Positions 1-12,100 of a DNA stretch of 64,000 bases are shown here, in pieces. The first letter of the stretch is position 1. Every line of letters starts with the position of its first letter. The stretch lies in assembly GCA_905116865.2 (NCBI GenBank), contig CAJHNH020006902.1:759849-823848 (forward strand). The letters run 5' to 3'. The translations under genes were made by a program, and so were the position numbers. The notes below the pieces were generated by a model, which made no database searches, was not told the origin of the DNA, and was given only the letters and a program-made list of their open reading frames with translations. Source of the stretch: Candidula unifasciata. Its lineage: Eukaryota; Mollusca; Gastropoda; Stylommatophora; Geomitridae.

Positions 1-2640
1 ATCCTAGACAGTCCTGGATAGCCAAGAAAACAGCGAGTGGCTCGTTCCATGAAATGAAAGTTGCTGTACTTGTATCCACAGGAGTAGGAGAAGGGATAGA
101 TAGATATCAGGATACACCCACTGTGATATTATCTCGATACACAGTTAACCCCTGCGACTATTCTCCTCTCCTGGCATTACTTAAAAGCCCCCATCAAGTG
201 ATTTAAATATTTGTTAGCTGAAGTAAACTAATATGCACAAAGACACTTGAACCTAAGTACACAATTTACTCAACTAGGTTTTAACATCAACCATGATTTA
301 TTTGAATAAATCGAAATTAAAATGAACTTGTTTAGGCTAGTAGAGTCGGAATGATGTGAATGATGAAATCATAAAGGTATAGGAAAGTAACAACCTTTGG
401 ACAGTTCTCGGTTTGAGACCCTGCCTATCTTTTCCAGTTTGTCGTCCTCACTGCTTTCTGCAGGTCGTTACACTCGACGGTCGGCAAATAATGGATGCCT
501 ACTAGTCCCTGCCCAATGTGGGAACTGGAGAATGAAGAAACAAGCGCATATTTGTAGTATCTGCTCTAGATGTACACTAAGCATGTATATTATATACTAA
601 CATCAAGCATGTTTATTTAAATAAAACATTTCATCTCTCCCTCATGCTCACATTCACTCCTGTCCAATTTGGAAGGGCTTATGTCTCACATTCCAACTGT
701 TACATCTTCTGCCTTCCTCTACACGTCCTGTAATGATAGTCAAGTCTTCTACGTCAGGTGCCAGCTCTCGTACAGACTCAAAATGACAATCAGTCAGACA
801 GAACCAGTTCTGGAATCTATGCTTGGAACAATCGACGCGCCCAGAATGCTAACAATAGTTCTGGGGCGAATCAAATAACAAATCTCGTGGATTTACTCTC
901 CGGGATCAATCTCCGCGTTAGCCTCCCGAGAGTTAAACACATTTCAGTGTGTTAGCTGTATGTAATACAGATTCACATTAACCACACGTGAAAAGATTGC
1001 CAAAGTTATCTTCACGCTTGTGATTTCAAAAACATGATAGTTCATTAAATTTCAATGGCAACAACAACATTTAGGTTTTACAACATTGAAACACATGTAC
1101 ACGAAAAACATTCATGACACTATCAAATAGGAAATAAAGCAATGTGACAGTGCCCTACGAGAATGAAGAAATGTCCGCCTAGGAGTACTACAAAGTAATG
1201 AAGACACACTTGAGCAAAAACAGTTAGATTTCTATCACAAAATATAGATTTGAACCTAATTTCGATCTTACCTGGAAAAATGAAACCACAATGCCAAAAG
1301 TTCTGTCTCAAGCTTAGGTTAAGCCCAACAGATGGCATGTGCTAGACAGGATCTCATTTACCAGACCTAGAGTTCACCCCTTTATAACTTTTATCAAGCT
1401 CCTCCTACATTACGCCTAAAATCATTCTCATTCAAGGATATCACAGCTCCTCCCTGTGGGTTAGTTTATTCGCTGTCAGTCAGGGCTGTACAACACTTGT
1501 TCAAATTCCCACGCTAGGATCTCCTGGTCAATTCATCTGACCAGAGCAAATAAGACAAGTCACACCTCCAGTCTACTTCACCTGTCATCACAATAAAATC
1601 AGACTTTGTCAATTCTTCTGCCAACGCTTTCCGCTCACTGTGTCAATATTGACGATCTGACCGGCACTCCAGTTTAGGTAACCTCAGGGGGAGATAATGG
1701 CAATTAACCCTTGTTATCTGTTCCTGAAGATCTGGCAGGGGGAATAACTATCTGACACCACAAATATAGTGTGCAAATCTCCAGTCAGTAAGTCTGCTTG
1801 GTCAGTCTTATCTCTGTACCTTAACACTTGACATCTGGGAAAAAGTTGTAGTGTTTGATATGACCAACGGTCCAGGAGAATTAAAGGTTTGATGTGGTCG
1901 TCTTACTTAGATTAAGGATGTATCCAAATCCCTATTTTCCTGTATACTTTCAAAATACAAAGCAATAAAAGTAGGTTAAGGAAAGACATTCTGGAGTCAC
2001 CGAGCGTATTGTCACACTGATCCGTCTGAAGATCTTTTGAGCCGTGGGTATGTTTTCTTCCCGTTACTATTATACTTGAAATGTCATAGGATGTTTTCAT
2101 TTATTTGGTGACGTGGCCATTGGTAGAAGTAATAAAATCTATCACAGATAGAACTAGGTCTATATCCTCTCTATTTTCTGTCCTCAAGTAGTTTCTGAAC
2201 AGTCTGAATCACTTGGTATCAGTGGGGGGTTTTCGTTTTATATATGACATTTATTCTAGTAAATTAACATAAATTACAGAGGTTTATAGCAGTCACGATC
2301 CGTTTAGGAAGACAACAAAACAATAAGAATTGGCGCGAATCTCCATTAGTCCGTACCAGGACATCACAACAAAGTCAAACTGAAATAAAGATTTTTAACT
2401 GTATGTCTACACTGCTTTTAGCAAATTTGCGTGTTTCTAAAGGAGGAACCATAAAGAAAATGTGAGCACATCTTGATAAGAAATGCCAGGAAAAACCCAA
2501 ATATGCCAGAATATGCCAGTTTATTATCTTATGCCAGTTCAATTTCAAATAAGCCAGATTTGTGGAATCTGGCATAAAAATGCCAACATGGCAACCCTGC
2601 TTGGATTGCCAGACAGAACATCTTGGGCCAAGTCTTACCA
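1..2640. other. Spacer without a recognisable gene
   Basis: Only short open frames (under 90 codons) without family resemblance are present on either strand. The composition is AT-rich with no long tandem array. I see no tRNA, no zinc-finger remnant and no clear transposon end here. Confidence 0.5.
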
Positions 2641-2649
2641 CTCATTTTC

Positions 2650-2745
2650 ATTCTTCTTCTTCTTCTTCTTCTTCTTCTTCTTCTTCTTCTTCTTCTTCTT
2701 TTTTTTTCGTCGTCTTCTTCTTCTTCTCTTTTTATTCTTCTACTG
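2650..2745 (-). repeat. (CTT)n microsatellite, tail of a SINE-A copy
   Basis: About 16 near-perfect TTC triplets followed by T-rich, TCG- and CTT-containing sequence. It lies directly against the 3' end of a minus-strand SINE-A copy. Other SINE-A copies end in short AAG-rich tails, so this tract looks like an expanded element tail. Poly-Ser, poly-Leu and poly-Phe frames here are artefacts of the repeat. Confidence 0.8.
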
Positions 2746-2930
2746 CTGTTGCTCCGGTTGTTAACTCCAGCGAAAAGTTTTGGTTGCTCGTCCACTTCGG
2801 GACTTTCCAGATCTTGAGTGTTGCCTGCAAATCCGTTTTACAGACCTGCCTTATTTATGTATGCAGACTGTTGGTTCCTCGTCTCTCATAAAGATGCACT
2901 CTTGACTTCTAAAGAGGCATTCATAATTTC
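2746..2930 (-). repeat. SINE-A copy, minus strand, 5'-truncated
   Basis: Shares the family words 'gttaactccagcgaaaagtt', 'ctcgtccactt' and 'cagactgttggttcct' with more than ten other copies in the window (for example 52278-52577). The AAG-type tail points left, so the element reads on the minus strand. Confidence 0.75.
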
Positions 2931-3249
2931 CACTTTTGCAATTAAGCACCGTGGGGAGAAACAATGTGCGATCCATTGATCAGTGTGTATGATTAACTAT
3001 TGACATTCCGTGTGGATGTAAAATGTCATCAGTCCGTCTTCTTGCTTTTATATCCGATTTTTTAGGTACATCGCACGTGCTGATAGCCATAGCTGCATTA
3101 TAACCTGACGAGCGTCTTGGTGAACTGGGTGCACGGTTTTGTTCTCACAGTGAGTCTAGTACCATTTCTCACCTGGTCTCGGACTATTAATTCCTCTCTG
3201 GGGTCCTAATGGAGCAATGATGCGCAATACAAGACTCTTAATTTCTATT

Positions 3250-3530
3250 AGCCTCTCTTGCTCAAGCCTACCTCACCTTCACGTGGTGGACCCTGTTCTC
3301 CCCAGCAATCCAGTTGAAGGTTGGGGTCTCAACCCCCAGCGGGAAACTGGATGGGACAACAAACGAGGTAAAGGCGAAAGACAAATGGATGAGCCTACTC
3401 TCCTCGAGTATGATCACAGTCTACCCTAGCAAAACAAGGTGCTGAAGTCGGAGGCAACCAGCCAAGAGGCGCACCACAGCAATCAGGATGCTACGCATAC
3501 ACGCCATGGAAATATAAAATTAATTCCTCT
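3250..3530 (+). repeat. Possible 5' leader of a LINE
   Basis: A GC-richer block with a Pro/Gly-rich frame (3217-3429), ending near an ACGCCATGGAA motif. It reminds me of the segment just upstream of the endonuclease ORF in RTE/CR1-like LINEs, but no endonuclease motif follows because the sequence breaks off. The assignment rests on recall of general form only. Confidence 0.25.
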
Positions 3531-3589
3531 CTTCTGCTTTTTCTTCAGCATTCCAGGCCCTTGAGGTTCAGTGCTAAAGATATCACCCT

Positions 3590-3740
3590 CTTAATTCATC
3601 TTTGAAGTTTGCCTTTCTTTTTCCAGTCGGTGACTCCAAGTGCGTGTGTATGTCGTCGTGATTATTATCTATCCAAATTCTCCATGGTCTGCCTCGTGGT
3701 CTACTCTCATTCATTCTATATGCAGTACATAAAATACTGA
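3590..3740 (-). repeat. LINE reverse-transcriptase C-terminal fragment
   Basis: The minus-strand frame carries R-P-R-G-R-P-W-R-I-W-I-D, the G-R-P-x-x-x-W signature typical of the tail of non-LTR retrotransposon ORF2 proteins. Only about 40 codons remain. It is directly followed by a SINE-A copy. Confidence 0.55.
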
Positions 3741-3744
3741 ACCA

Positions 3745-4022
3745 GTGTGGGTTCCAGAGCCCTTTTATAAGGAACACAAGAATAGAAACACCGCCTACCC
3801 AAAAGCATGTCGTATAAGTCGACTAATTCAGAGCTTCCTTCGAAGTCGGAGTGCATCTGCCTGAGAGGCAAGGAACCAGCAGTCTGCATACAAATTTGTC
3901 AGATCTGTCAAACGGATGTACACGCAACACTCAGATTCTGAAACAGGACTGCAGTCCGAAAGTGGATGAACAATCAGAACTTTCTGCTAGAGTTTACAGC
4001 TCGTGAACAGAAAGAAGAAGAC
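3745..4022 (+). repeat. SINE-A copy, plus strand, near full length
   Basis: Starts with the family head 'gtgtgggttccagagccc', passes 'cctgagaggcaaggaacc' and ends 'gtgaacagaaagaagaag'. At about 280 bp it is one of the most complete copies. I see no convincing tRNA A/B boxes, so the head class is undetermined. Confidence 0.8.
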
Positions 4023-4431
4023 TGACGAGACAAAGAATCATAAATGAATCTGAGACCTGGAGCATAACTCCTCCATCATCTTCAAGTAATAACTCCACAA
4101 TGAACAATTGGTGCAACTGATCTTTAACATTTTGTCTCTCGTCCTTGTACATTTTATCAGACTTTTGTTCGTCCATCCCCCTTTTACAAATGTCTCAGTC
4201 TAATCACTTTTTCTGACTCGTTATGGACCGACCCATCCGGGTCTCCACGACCTCCTCCAGCTTTTAATGGTTCAATATTGCGGGTGTCTTGATTTTGTTG
4301 CACGTTCAAATCCTTTGCTGCCGAATTGGATAAAAGGGCTTAATGCTAATGACAATGGACCACTAAAATTATTGATGTAAGTCAGATAAAAGCGTCATTA
4401 AATGGGCTTAGCCTAAAAGGTGTACCGAAAA

Positions 4432-5018
4432 CCTTGGTAGTATAGTCTGGTAGTCTGGTAGTCTTAGTTTCAGCTTCATAGCAAACGGGTCGCCCCATCT
4501 TTGCTCTGCTCCTGTGCCAGCGAAAAACACACAGAATGTTTATCACAGTCCCTTGTGGAAAGATTGACAGACTGCTGTCTCAGCATATCTAGCATACACT
4601 TGCATTAAAGCATATGGTAGCCATCCGAAGTGCTAACACAAACAGTCCAACATTAGAAATGCAGTTCATCATTGATGATAGCAGAACTTGTCGCCAACAG
4701 ATCAGCAGTTTCCCACGCGATCAATTGTAATCACACACGGGCACCGCCAACATTGACGACCGGCATCGCGCCATTTTCTGAATCTACAATTCACACCACG
4801 TTGGTCACAGTCGAAAAAACATTCCAAATGCAATCCGCAGCTCACAGGGTCACGCCATGCATTCAACTCAGAAGCTGGGCGACGAAACTATATCCAGTCT
4901 ACAAATGGAGCAAAAATACTTCGGCCACCGTCCGGCAGAAGCAAAAAATTTGCCTCCGCTCCGACACAGCGCCGCTGTCTAGCGTCCATTTTAACCGGAA
5001 GTCCCCTTGGTAGTATAG
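4432..5018 (-). mobile_element. Retroposon D with 14-bp target-site duplication
   Basis: A block of about 560 bp is flanked by perfect copies of 'ccttggtagtatag' at 4432-4445 and 5005-5018. Reading on the minus strand it begins GC-rich and ends in repeated 'gactacca' octamers next to the left duplication, a 3' end style known for CR1-like LINEs and their SINEs. Diverged copies lie at 51640-52240 and, as an end fragment, at 38690-38810. No coding frame is recognisable. The duplication makes retrotransposition likely; the class is uncertain. Confidence 0.65.
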
Positions 5019-5135
5019 GGACTTGATGTTTGCCTGCAGGCCTGAAGTCTACACCGGCCTTCCGTCCCATGGTAGCTGGTAATGACTTGGGAGGTAAACG
5101 CGTTTGGTTAATCACATCAATCTGTGAGTGCCGAT

Positions 5136-5960
<825 letters not shown>

Positions 5961-5964
5961 GGCT

Positions 5965-6560
5965 TCCGGGATGTTGTACCTGCTTAATTCCTATCCTCGA
6001 GGTGTTAAGTTGAGGCAAGAATTGACATCACAGCGCTCGGGGCATTCCCATGCACGCTCCGTCCCCATCCTCAGCAGCCAGCGCAGAGTTCTAAAACTAA
6101 TGGTGCCGGTTGTATGCCCGTCTCGCCTTTCCTCTAAGCGCAGTGTGCCGGCCAAATGCTCTGATCACACTCAGGTGCATCATTCTATCTAGCCCATAAT
6201 AATCTAGTTTTTCTTCTGACTTCGTTACTTGTTCCCAAAGGGCTGTGACCACATCTGTCTTGTCATGTATCAATTCACAACCCAGAGGTGCAGATCCAGT
6301 CAACCTGCTTGCCTCAAGATGTGAATCCTGCGAATTACAAACGACAGCCCCTATTCTTCCTTTTGTGTTCGGCAGAGCAAACGGCATGCAACCGTTATTC
6401 GAGTCAGTAAGGACTGACGGATGTTGTCTTTCCAGCGAACTCTGGCTCGTCCTGGTGGTCTGGGTCACAGGTTCTTGGCCTCCTATAGTGGCTGATTGCC
6501 TCCTATTCTGCATACATGTCCAAACAATTGTAAGTGAGACCGAGCCACTCGAGTTTGTGA
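5965..6560 (-). repeat. LINE-R 3' fragment (end of RNase H region)
   Basis: The minus-strand frame at 6097-6513 contains L-T-G-S-A-P-L-G, I-H-D-K-T-D-V-V and H-T-A-L-R-G-K-A-R-R. Downstream in another frame is W-L-L-R-M-G-T-E-R-A-W-E-C-P-E. This is the conserved tail after the RNase H domain of a LINE family represented seven times here (longest copy 52985-54270). Frames are broken, so it is a dead copy. Confidence 0.7.
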
Positions 6561-6637
6561 GGACTTGAATTAAACAATTACAGACATAATAGAATGGAAA
6601 GTCGTCTCCACAATTAGTTAAATCTCCTTCCTGGCTG

Positions 6638-6884
6638 TAAACTCCAACAGAAAGTTTTAGTTGATCATTTACTTCTGGATTTTAGTCTTGTTCCAGAACT
6701 TGAGTTTTGCATGCAGATCTGTTTTACAGATCTGGCTTATTTGTACACAAACTATTGGTCCGATCCCTCTCTGACAGATGTACTTCGACTTTGAAATAAA
6801 CCCCCTAATTAATCAACTCTTACGACATGCTTGTTAGAGAGGCAGTAGGTAGGGGCTATAGGGGCTCCAAAACCCATATGGGCA
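6638..6884 (-). repeat. SINE-A copy, minus strand
   Basis: Runs from 'ctgtaaactccaacagaaag' to 'ggctccaaaacccatatggg', the reverse complement of the family tail and head. It is near full length with many point changes. Confidence 0.75.
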
Positions 6885-7880
6885 CTCTGACAGAAATAAA
6901 GTCAAATATATACTATACCAAGCAGCTTTGATACAATGAAAAGAGCAACACTCGACTTCAAACTGGACTCTGACGTATTGAACAAGAAGACGAGATCTAT
7001 AACAAATGTAACATTTATTGGTACAACCCAAAAACATTTAAAAAATTTTAAAAAAGACCAACAAGCAAAAGTATCTGAAATAAACTCTATTGTTGCACTT
7101 GTGGTGTCTGTTGTCACCTAGCACAATAGGTCACTTTAGACGGGACGTTTTTCATTAGAATGAAAAGTGCCCTGTTACTAGTTATTTGCGGGTAATGTGA
7201 GATTCTAAGCGAAGCAGGGGTTGTGGACCGTGCTACGGAGTACTTGTCAGGTTTCAACAATTCCGCCAATGGTTCTGTCTGTTGCACAACAAGTGACTAA
7301 CATATGCCCAAGTTCACCTAGAAATCTGTCCACTATGGTGCCACAGCTTCATCTGAAGACATAGATATCAAGCTGCTGTTGGCCAAGGAGTGTAATAATT
7401 GACAGCCATAAGAACCATGATGTGCCTGTGACAAATATCCGCAGCCGAAATTGAACACTAGTATTTAATGATCAATAAAGTGTTAAATGCATTCACTTAC
7501 AGAACCGCTTGACATTACTAAAACAATCATCATCATCAAGTGCCTTGCCAACTGGTGTGGGCAATCATGCCTCTCTACAACATGTGATGATAAACAGCAT
7601 TGATCCGCTCATGGATTGACACCCCTTCCTACCATTAAAAAAAAGCTTTTAAGAATCTTCTCAGGTCATCTTTCACCCTCTATCTTTCCACAAATATTTC
7701 CTGTGGTCAAAGTATGTTCCAGCTTCCTTCGTCTGATAGCATAAGAAATTATTGCTGTCTCTTTCTGATCTCTGTGACAACTTGTCTTTGGACCATCACC
7801 TCTTTGAAAACATCTTGGTTACTTTGGCTGTCTAAGGATTTTTAAGTATAACTCTGTAAGCCTCAAGTGGCTACCTAAAT
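6885..7880. other. Spacer without a recognisable gene
   Basis: Short frames only. A poly-A-rich segment lies near 7030-7060. The block around 7520-7780 has a CATCATCATC start and may be a decayed LINE 3' end, but no coding motif supports that. Confidence 0.3.
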
Positions 7881-8890
7881 GTTTACCACCCTGAGATTTA
7901 AAAACAACCTCAATCTGGATGTCAGAAAAGTCATGCAGATCCCAGATACCTTGTTCAACCTCTACAGAAGTGAGGCCCCTGTCATAAAAACACTAGCCTG
8001 GCGAAACCTGCTAACCTGTCTGGGTAAGTCTAAAATACTGCCGTCTGTTTTGCATGATAATTTAAAACAAAACAAAAAACTTTTGATTTTATTCCACCAG
8101 CTTATGAAAACTTTTAGTTATCTTTCTGTTTAATAAAAAATAAAATCCTCGTGTGGGTTCCAGGGCACCACTGTAGGGAAAACAAGAATATGCCCACTGT
8201 CTCTATAACAAGCATGTCGTTAGAGTCAAATAATTGGGGGCATCTGCCTGAGAGGCAAGGAACCAACAATCTGCATACAATTAAGTCAGATCTGTTAAAC
8301 GGATGTGCATGCAACACTCAGGTTTTGGAAAAAGACTAAATTCCAGAGGGGACAAACTCCCAGAACTTTCTGCTGGAGTTGACAGTTTGTGAGCGTGAAG
8401 AAGATAAAAATCAAAGTTTTGATTGCGTTCAAGCAGCTACTTCGAGCTTTTGCTTATAATTGCGATCTTTAAAGTGTAATCCTTGTCAACATATTGCATC
8501 TTGAAGCCACTTGGAAGTTTTTGTTGAAAAACTTGTCAAATGGTTGGAACTCTCTTATGTAAATTTAGGTTCTTGAACATGTCTGTGGAGTTGATAATTG
8601 TTTATAAAAACTCAATCTGGATATCAGAACAATAAGGCAGATCCGACTCAACCTCCAACCTGTCTTTCTGACATCTTTGGCTGAAAACTGAAATATTTAA
8701 AAAGCATAATCTTTGTTAGCATACTGCATCCTGCTTGAAGCCCACTTAGAAGTTCTTGTTGAAAAAATGTGTCATATGGCTGTCACGCTCTTATGTAAAT
8801 TTAGATGTGCCGATCAATTCATTTTCTGTTACTTCATTAATATATAAGATTCTTCTCAAACATGTCTGTCGAGTGTATAACTGTGATCTT
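7880..8890. repeat. Local diverged direct repeat in the Z1 3' flank
   Basis: 'cttatgtaaatttag', 'catgtctgt' and 'gttgaaaaa' recur in the same order around 8460-8610 and 8690-8880. 'aatctggatgtcagaa' near 7912 matches 'aatctggatatcagaa' near 8615. A SINE-A copy (8151-8406) interrupts the series, so the repeat is older than that insertion. Confidence 0.55.
8151..8406 (+). repeat. SINE-A copy, plus strand
   Basis: Head 'gtgtgggttccagggcacca', middle 'cctgagaggcaaggaacc' and tail 'gtgagcgtgaagaagat'. It is near full length and inserted into the local repeat downstream of Z1. Confidence 0.8.
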
Positions 8891-9159
8891 TAGGAGAATA
8901 TCCTTCACAATGCCAGTACTGAATTCTCGTTGGGCGCCGCTGTTGCATTTGTAATTAAGTTATTCTGCATAATATAGTGCTCCTTGTCAAACTGGGTGCT
9001 TATCTTCCATGTTTGTCACGGCAGTCAAAGGATGCTGCCGCTGTTGATCATATTTGGTTTTGTTCACAGTTAGGACTAGTCCCCACCATGACACAGCTGC
9101 CACTACTTTCGCCATCTTTGCTGCAGATGCAAGAAATACTACATTAAAAAATATCACTT
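8891..9159. other. Z1 3' flank
   Basis: No gene is seen. On the minus strand this is the 3' untranslated/downstream region of Z1. I do not see a canonical AATAAA close after the stop codon. Confidence 0.4.
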
Positions 9160-12100
9160 CTATAAGGTTTTAACCCTTGAATGACGCAGTTTATGCTTTT
9201 TCAATTTACCCATAAAAGGAAAGCTCTTTCCACAAACATCACATTTGTGAGGTTTTTTATTTGTATGGGTATATGTGTGCTCTTTCAGTTGACCATTCTG
9301 AGCAAATGTTGCACCACAAACATCACATATGAAAGGTTTCTCTCCTGTATGGGTCCTTATATGTGCTTTCAAGTGACTGCTGCAGGAAAATGCGGCACCA
9401 CAAATATCACATTTATAAGGCTTTTCCCCCGTGTGGATTCTATTGTGCACGGTCAAACTACTTTTATCGAAAAATGTTGCACCGCAAACATCACATCTGT
9501 AAGGTTTTTCTCCTGTATGGGTCACATTATGCTTTTTCAATGCACGTACATCAGTAAATCCTGCGCCGCAATCTACACATTTAAAACGATTCTCTCCTGT
9601 GTGAATACTTTTGTGTGTTAACAATTTCCAGGAATACAAAAATGATTCCTCACAAAAATCACATTTAAAAGGCTTCTCTCCTGTATGCATTCTTTGGTGA
9701 ATTTTTAAATTACTTTTTGTGGAATATACTCCTCCACAAATGTCACATTTATAAGGTTTCTCTCCCAAATGGGTTTTTTTGTGACCTGATAATATACCGG
9801 TAAAAGCAAAAGCTGCACCACAAATATCACATACGAAAGGTTTCTCTCCGGTGTGGATTCTTTTATGATTTGACAAATGGCTTAAATGTGAAAATGATGT
9901 ACCGCAATCATCACATTTGTAAGGTTTTGGCACTGGATGCATTGCTTTATGATCTTTGTATTCTTCTTTACAAGAAAATGTAGCATCACATGCTTTACAT
10001 TTATACGGTTTTTCTCCTGTATGGATTCTACTGTGCACAGTCAAGCTACCTTTATCGAAGAATGCTGCGCTACATATATAACATTTGTAAGGTTTTTCTC
10101 CTGTATGGGTCACATTATGCTTTGTCAATGCACGTGCATCAGTAAATCCGGCACCACAATCTACACACGTAAAATGATCTTCTCCTGTATGGATACTTTT
10201 GTGTGTTAACAATTTCCAGGAATACAAAAATGATTCCTCACAAACATCACATTTGAAAGGTTTCTCTCCTGTATGCATTCTTATGTGAATTTTTAAATTA
10301 CTTTTTGTGGAATATACTCCCCCACAAATATCACATTTATAAGGTTTCTCTCCCGTGTGTGTTTTTTTGTGACCCGATAATATACTCATGAACGCAAAAG
10401 CTGCACCACAAATATCACATATGTAAGGTTTCTCTCCGGTGTGGATTCTTTTGTGATATGTCAAATGACTTAAATATGGAAATGCTGCCCCACAGTCATC
10501 ACACTTGTAAGGTTTCTCCACTGGATGTATTACTTTATGATCTTTGAAATCAGCTTTACAAGAAAACACAGCATGACAGGTTTTACATTTATAAAGTTCC
10601 TCTTTTGTGTGGGTTCTTTTGTGACGTGACAATTTGCTCAGATAATCAAATTCTGCACCACAGTCGTCACATTTGTGTGTTTTCTCGCCTGTGTGTATTT
10701 GTTGGTGCTTTTTAAAACTGCTATATCTGGAAAATGCTGCACTGCAAAACTCACATATATGTGGTTTCTCTTCTATATCACACTTATAAGATTTTTCTTT
10801 TGTATGTATTTTTTTGTGATTTAATAGTGTGCTTGCAAGAGAAAATGTTTTGTCACATATTTCACATGTAAAAGGTCTCTCTCCTGTGTGAATTCTTTTG
10901 TGATTTGTCAATTTCCTAGGAAGAGAGAATGCAGCACCGCAATCCTCACATTTGTGAGGTTTCTCTCCTGTGTGAATTCTGACATGATTTAACAAACTAT
11001 CTGGATAAGAAAATGACGCTTCACAAATATCACATTTATAAGGTTTCTCTCCTGTGTGCATTTTTGTGTGTTTCGATAAGCTGCTTGGATAATCGAATGC
11101 TGCACCACAATCGTTACATTTATAAGGTTTTTCTCCTGTGTGAATTCTTCTGTGATTTGACAGTTTGTATTGTTGAGAAAATGCTGCAACGCAGAGATCA
11201 CATTTAAAAGGTTTCTCTCCTGTGTGGATTTTTTTGTGGTTTGACAGTTTGTATGGAAAATCAAATGCTGCACCACAATCATCACATTTATGTGGTTTCT
11301 CTCCAGTGTGAACTTTTTGGTGGTTTGACAATTTGAACAGATGAGAAAATGCACTATCATAAATATTACACTTATAAGGTTTCTTGCCTGTGTGAATTTT
11401 TGTGTGATTTGACAATGTTCTTGAATTTTCAAATGCCATACCACAAAGATTGCACTGATAAGATTCTTTCCCTTCGTGAAATCTTTTGTGGTGTGACAAT
11501 TTGTAGAGGTGAGAAAACGCAGCATCGCAGAGATCACATTTATAACGTTCCTCTCTTGTGTGGATTCTCTTGTGATTTGACAATGTGCTCTGAAGAGAAT
11601 ATGCTGCACTGCAAATATCACATTTATAAGGCTTCTCTCCGGTGTGGGTTCTTGTGTGATTTGACAACTGGTACAGATGATAAAATGATAAATCACAAAC
11701 ATCACATTTATAAGGCTTCTCTCCTGTGTGGGTTCTTTCGTGATTCGACAATTGGCTTGGATAAGGGAACGCTGCTCCACAGATTTTACATTCATAAGTT
11801 GTTATATCCCCTTCGTAAGTTTTTTCTGCTGAGTGCATTATTCTGTGCTTCCTCAATTTGCTCGAAAGAGCAAATGTTTTACTACAAATATCACACTGAA
11901 AATACTTTTCAATTGCATGCATTCTTTTGTGCAGTATTAGGAAACTATCTTGAGAAAATGATGCAGCACAAATATCACATGTGTAAGGTTTTTCTAGAGT
12001 CTGGTTTCCTACACGCTGATCCAGACCCTCTGTTTCAGACAGCGTTACTTCATACATATTAGATTCAAACATTTGTTCCACTGTACGAGCATATGTGTGA

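Noticed and set aside
2483..2817. Frames with poly-Ser, poly-Leu, poly-Phe or poly-Arg
   Set aside because: Produced by the (CTT)n tract of a SINE tail.
10989..11795. 268-codon minus-strand frame inside Z1
   Set aside because: Frame-shifted reading of tandem fingers; it lacks any C-x2-C pattern, while the overlapping Z1 frame is perfect.
9181..12062. Several plus-strand frames of 64-237 codons opposite Z1
   Set aside because: Antisense shadows of the finger repeat: conserved codon positions on the coding strand keep stops out of the other strand. The same holds for 43370-43600, 57093-57551 and 32343-32645.
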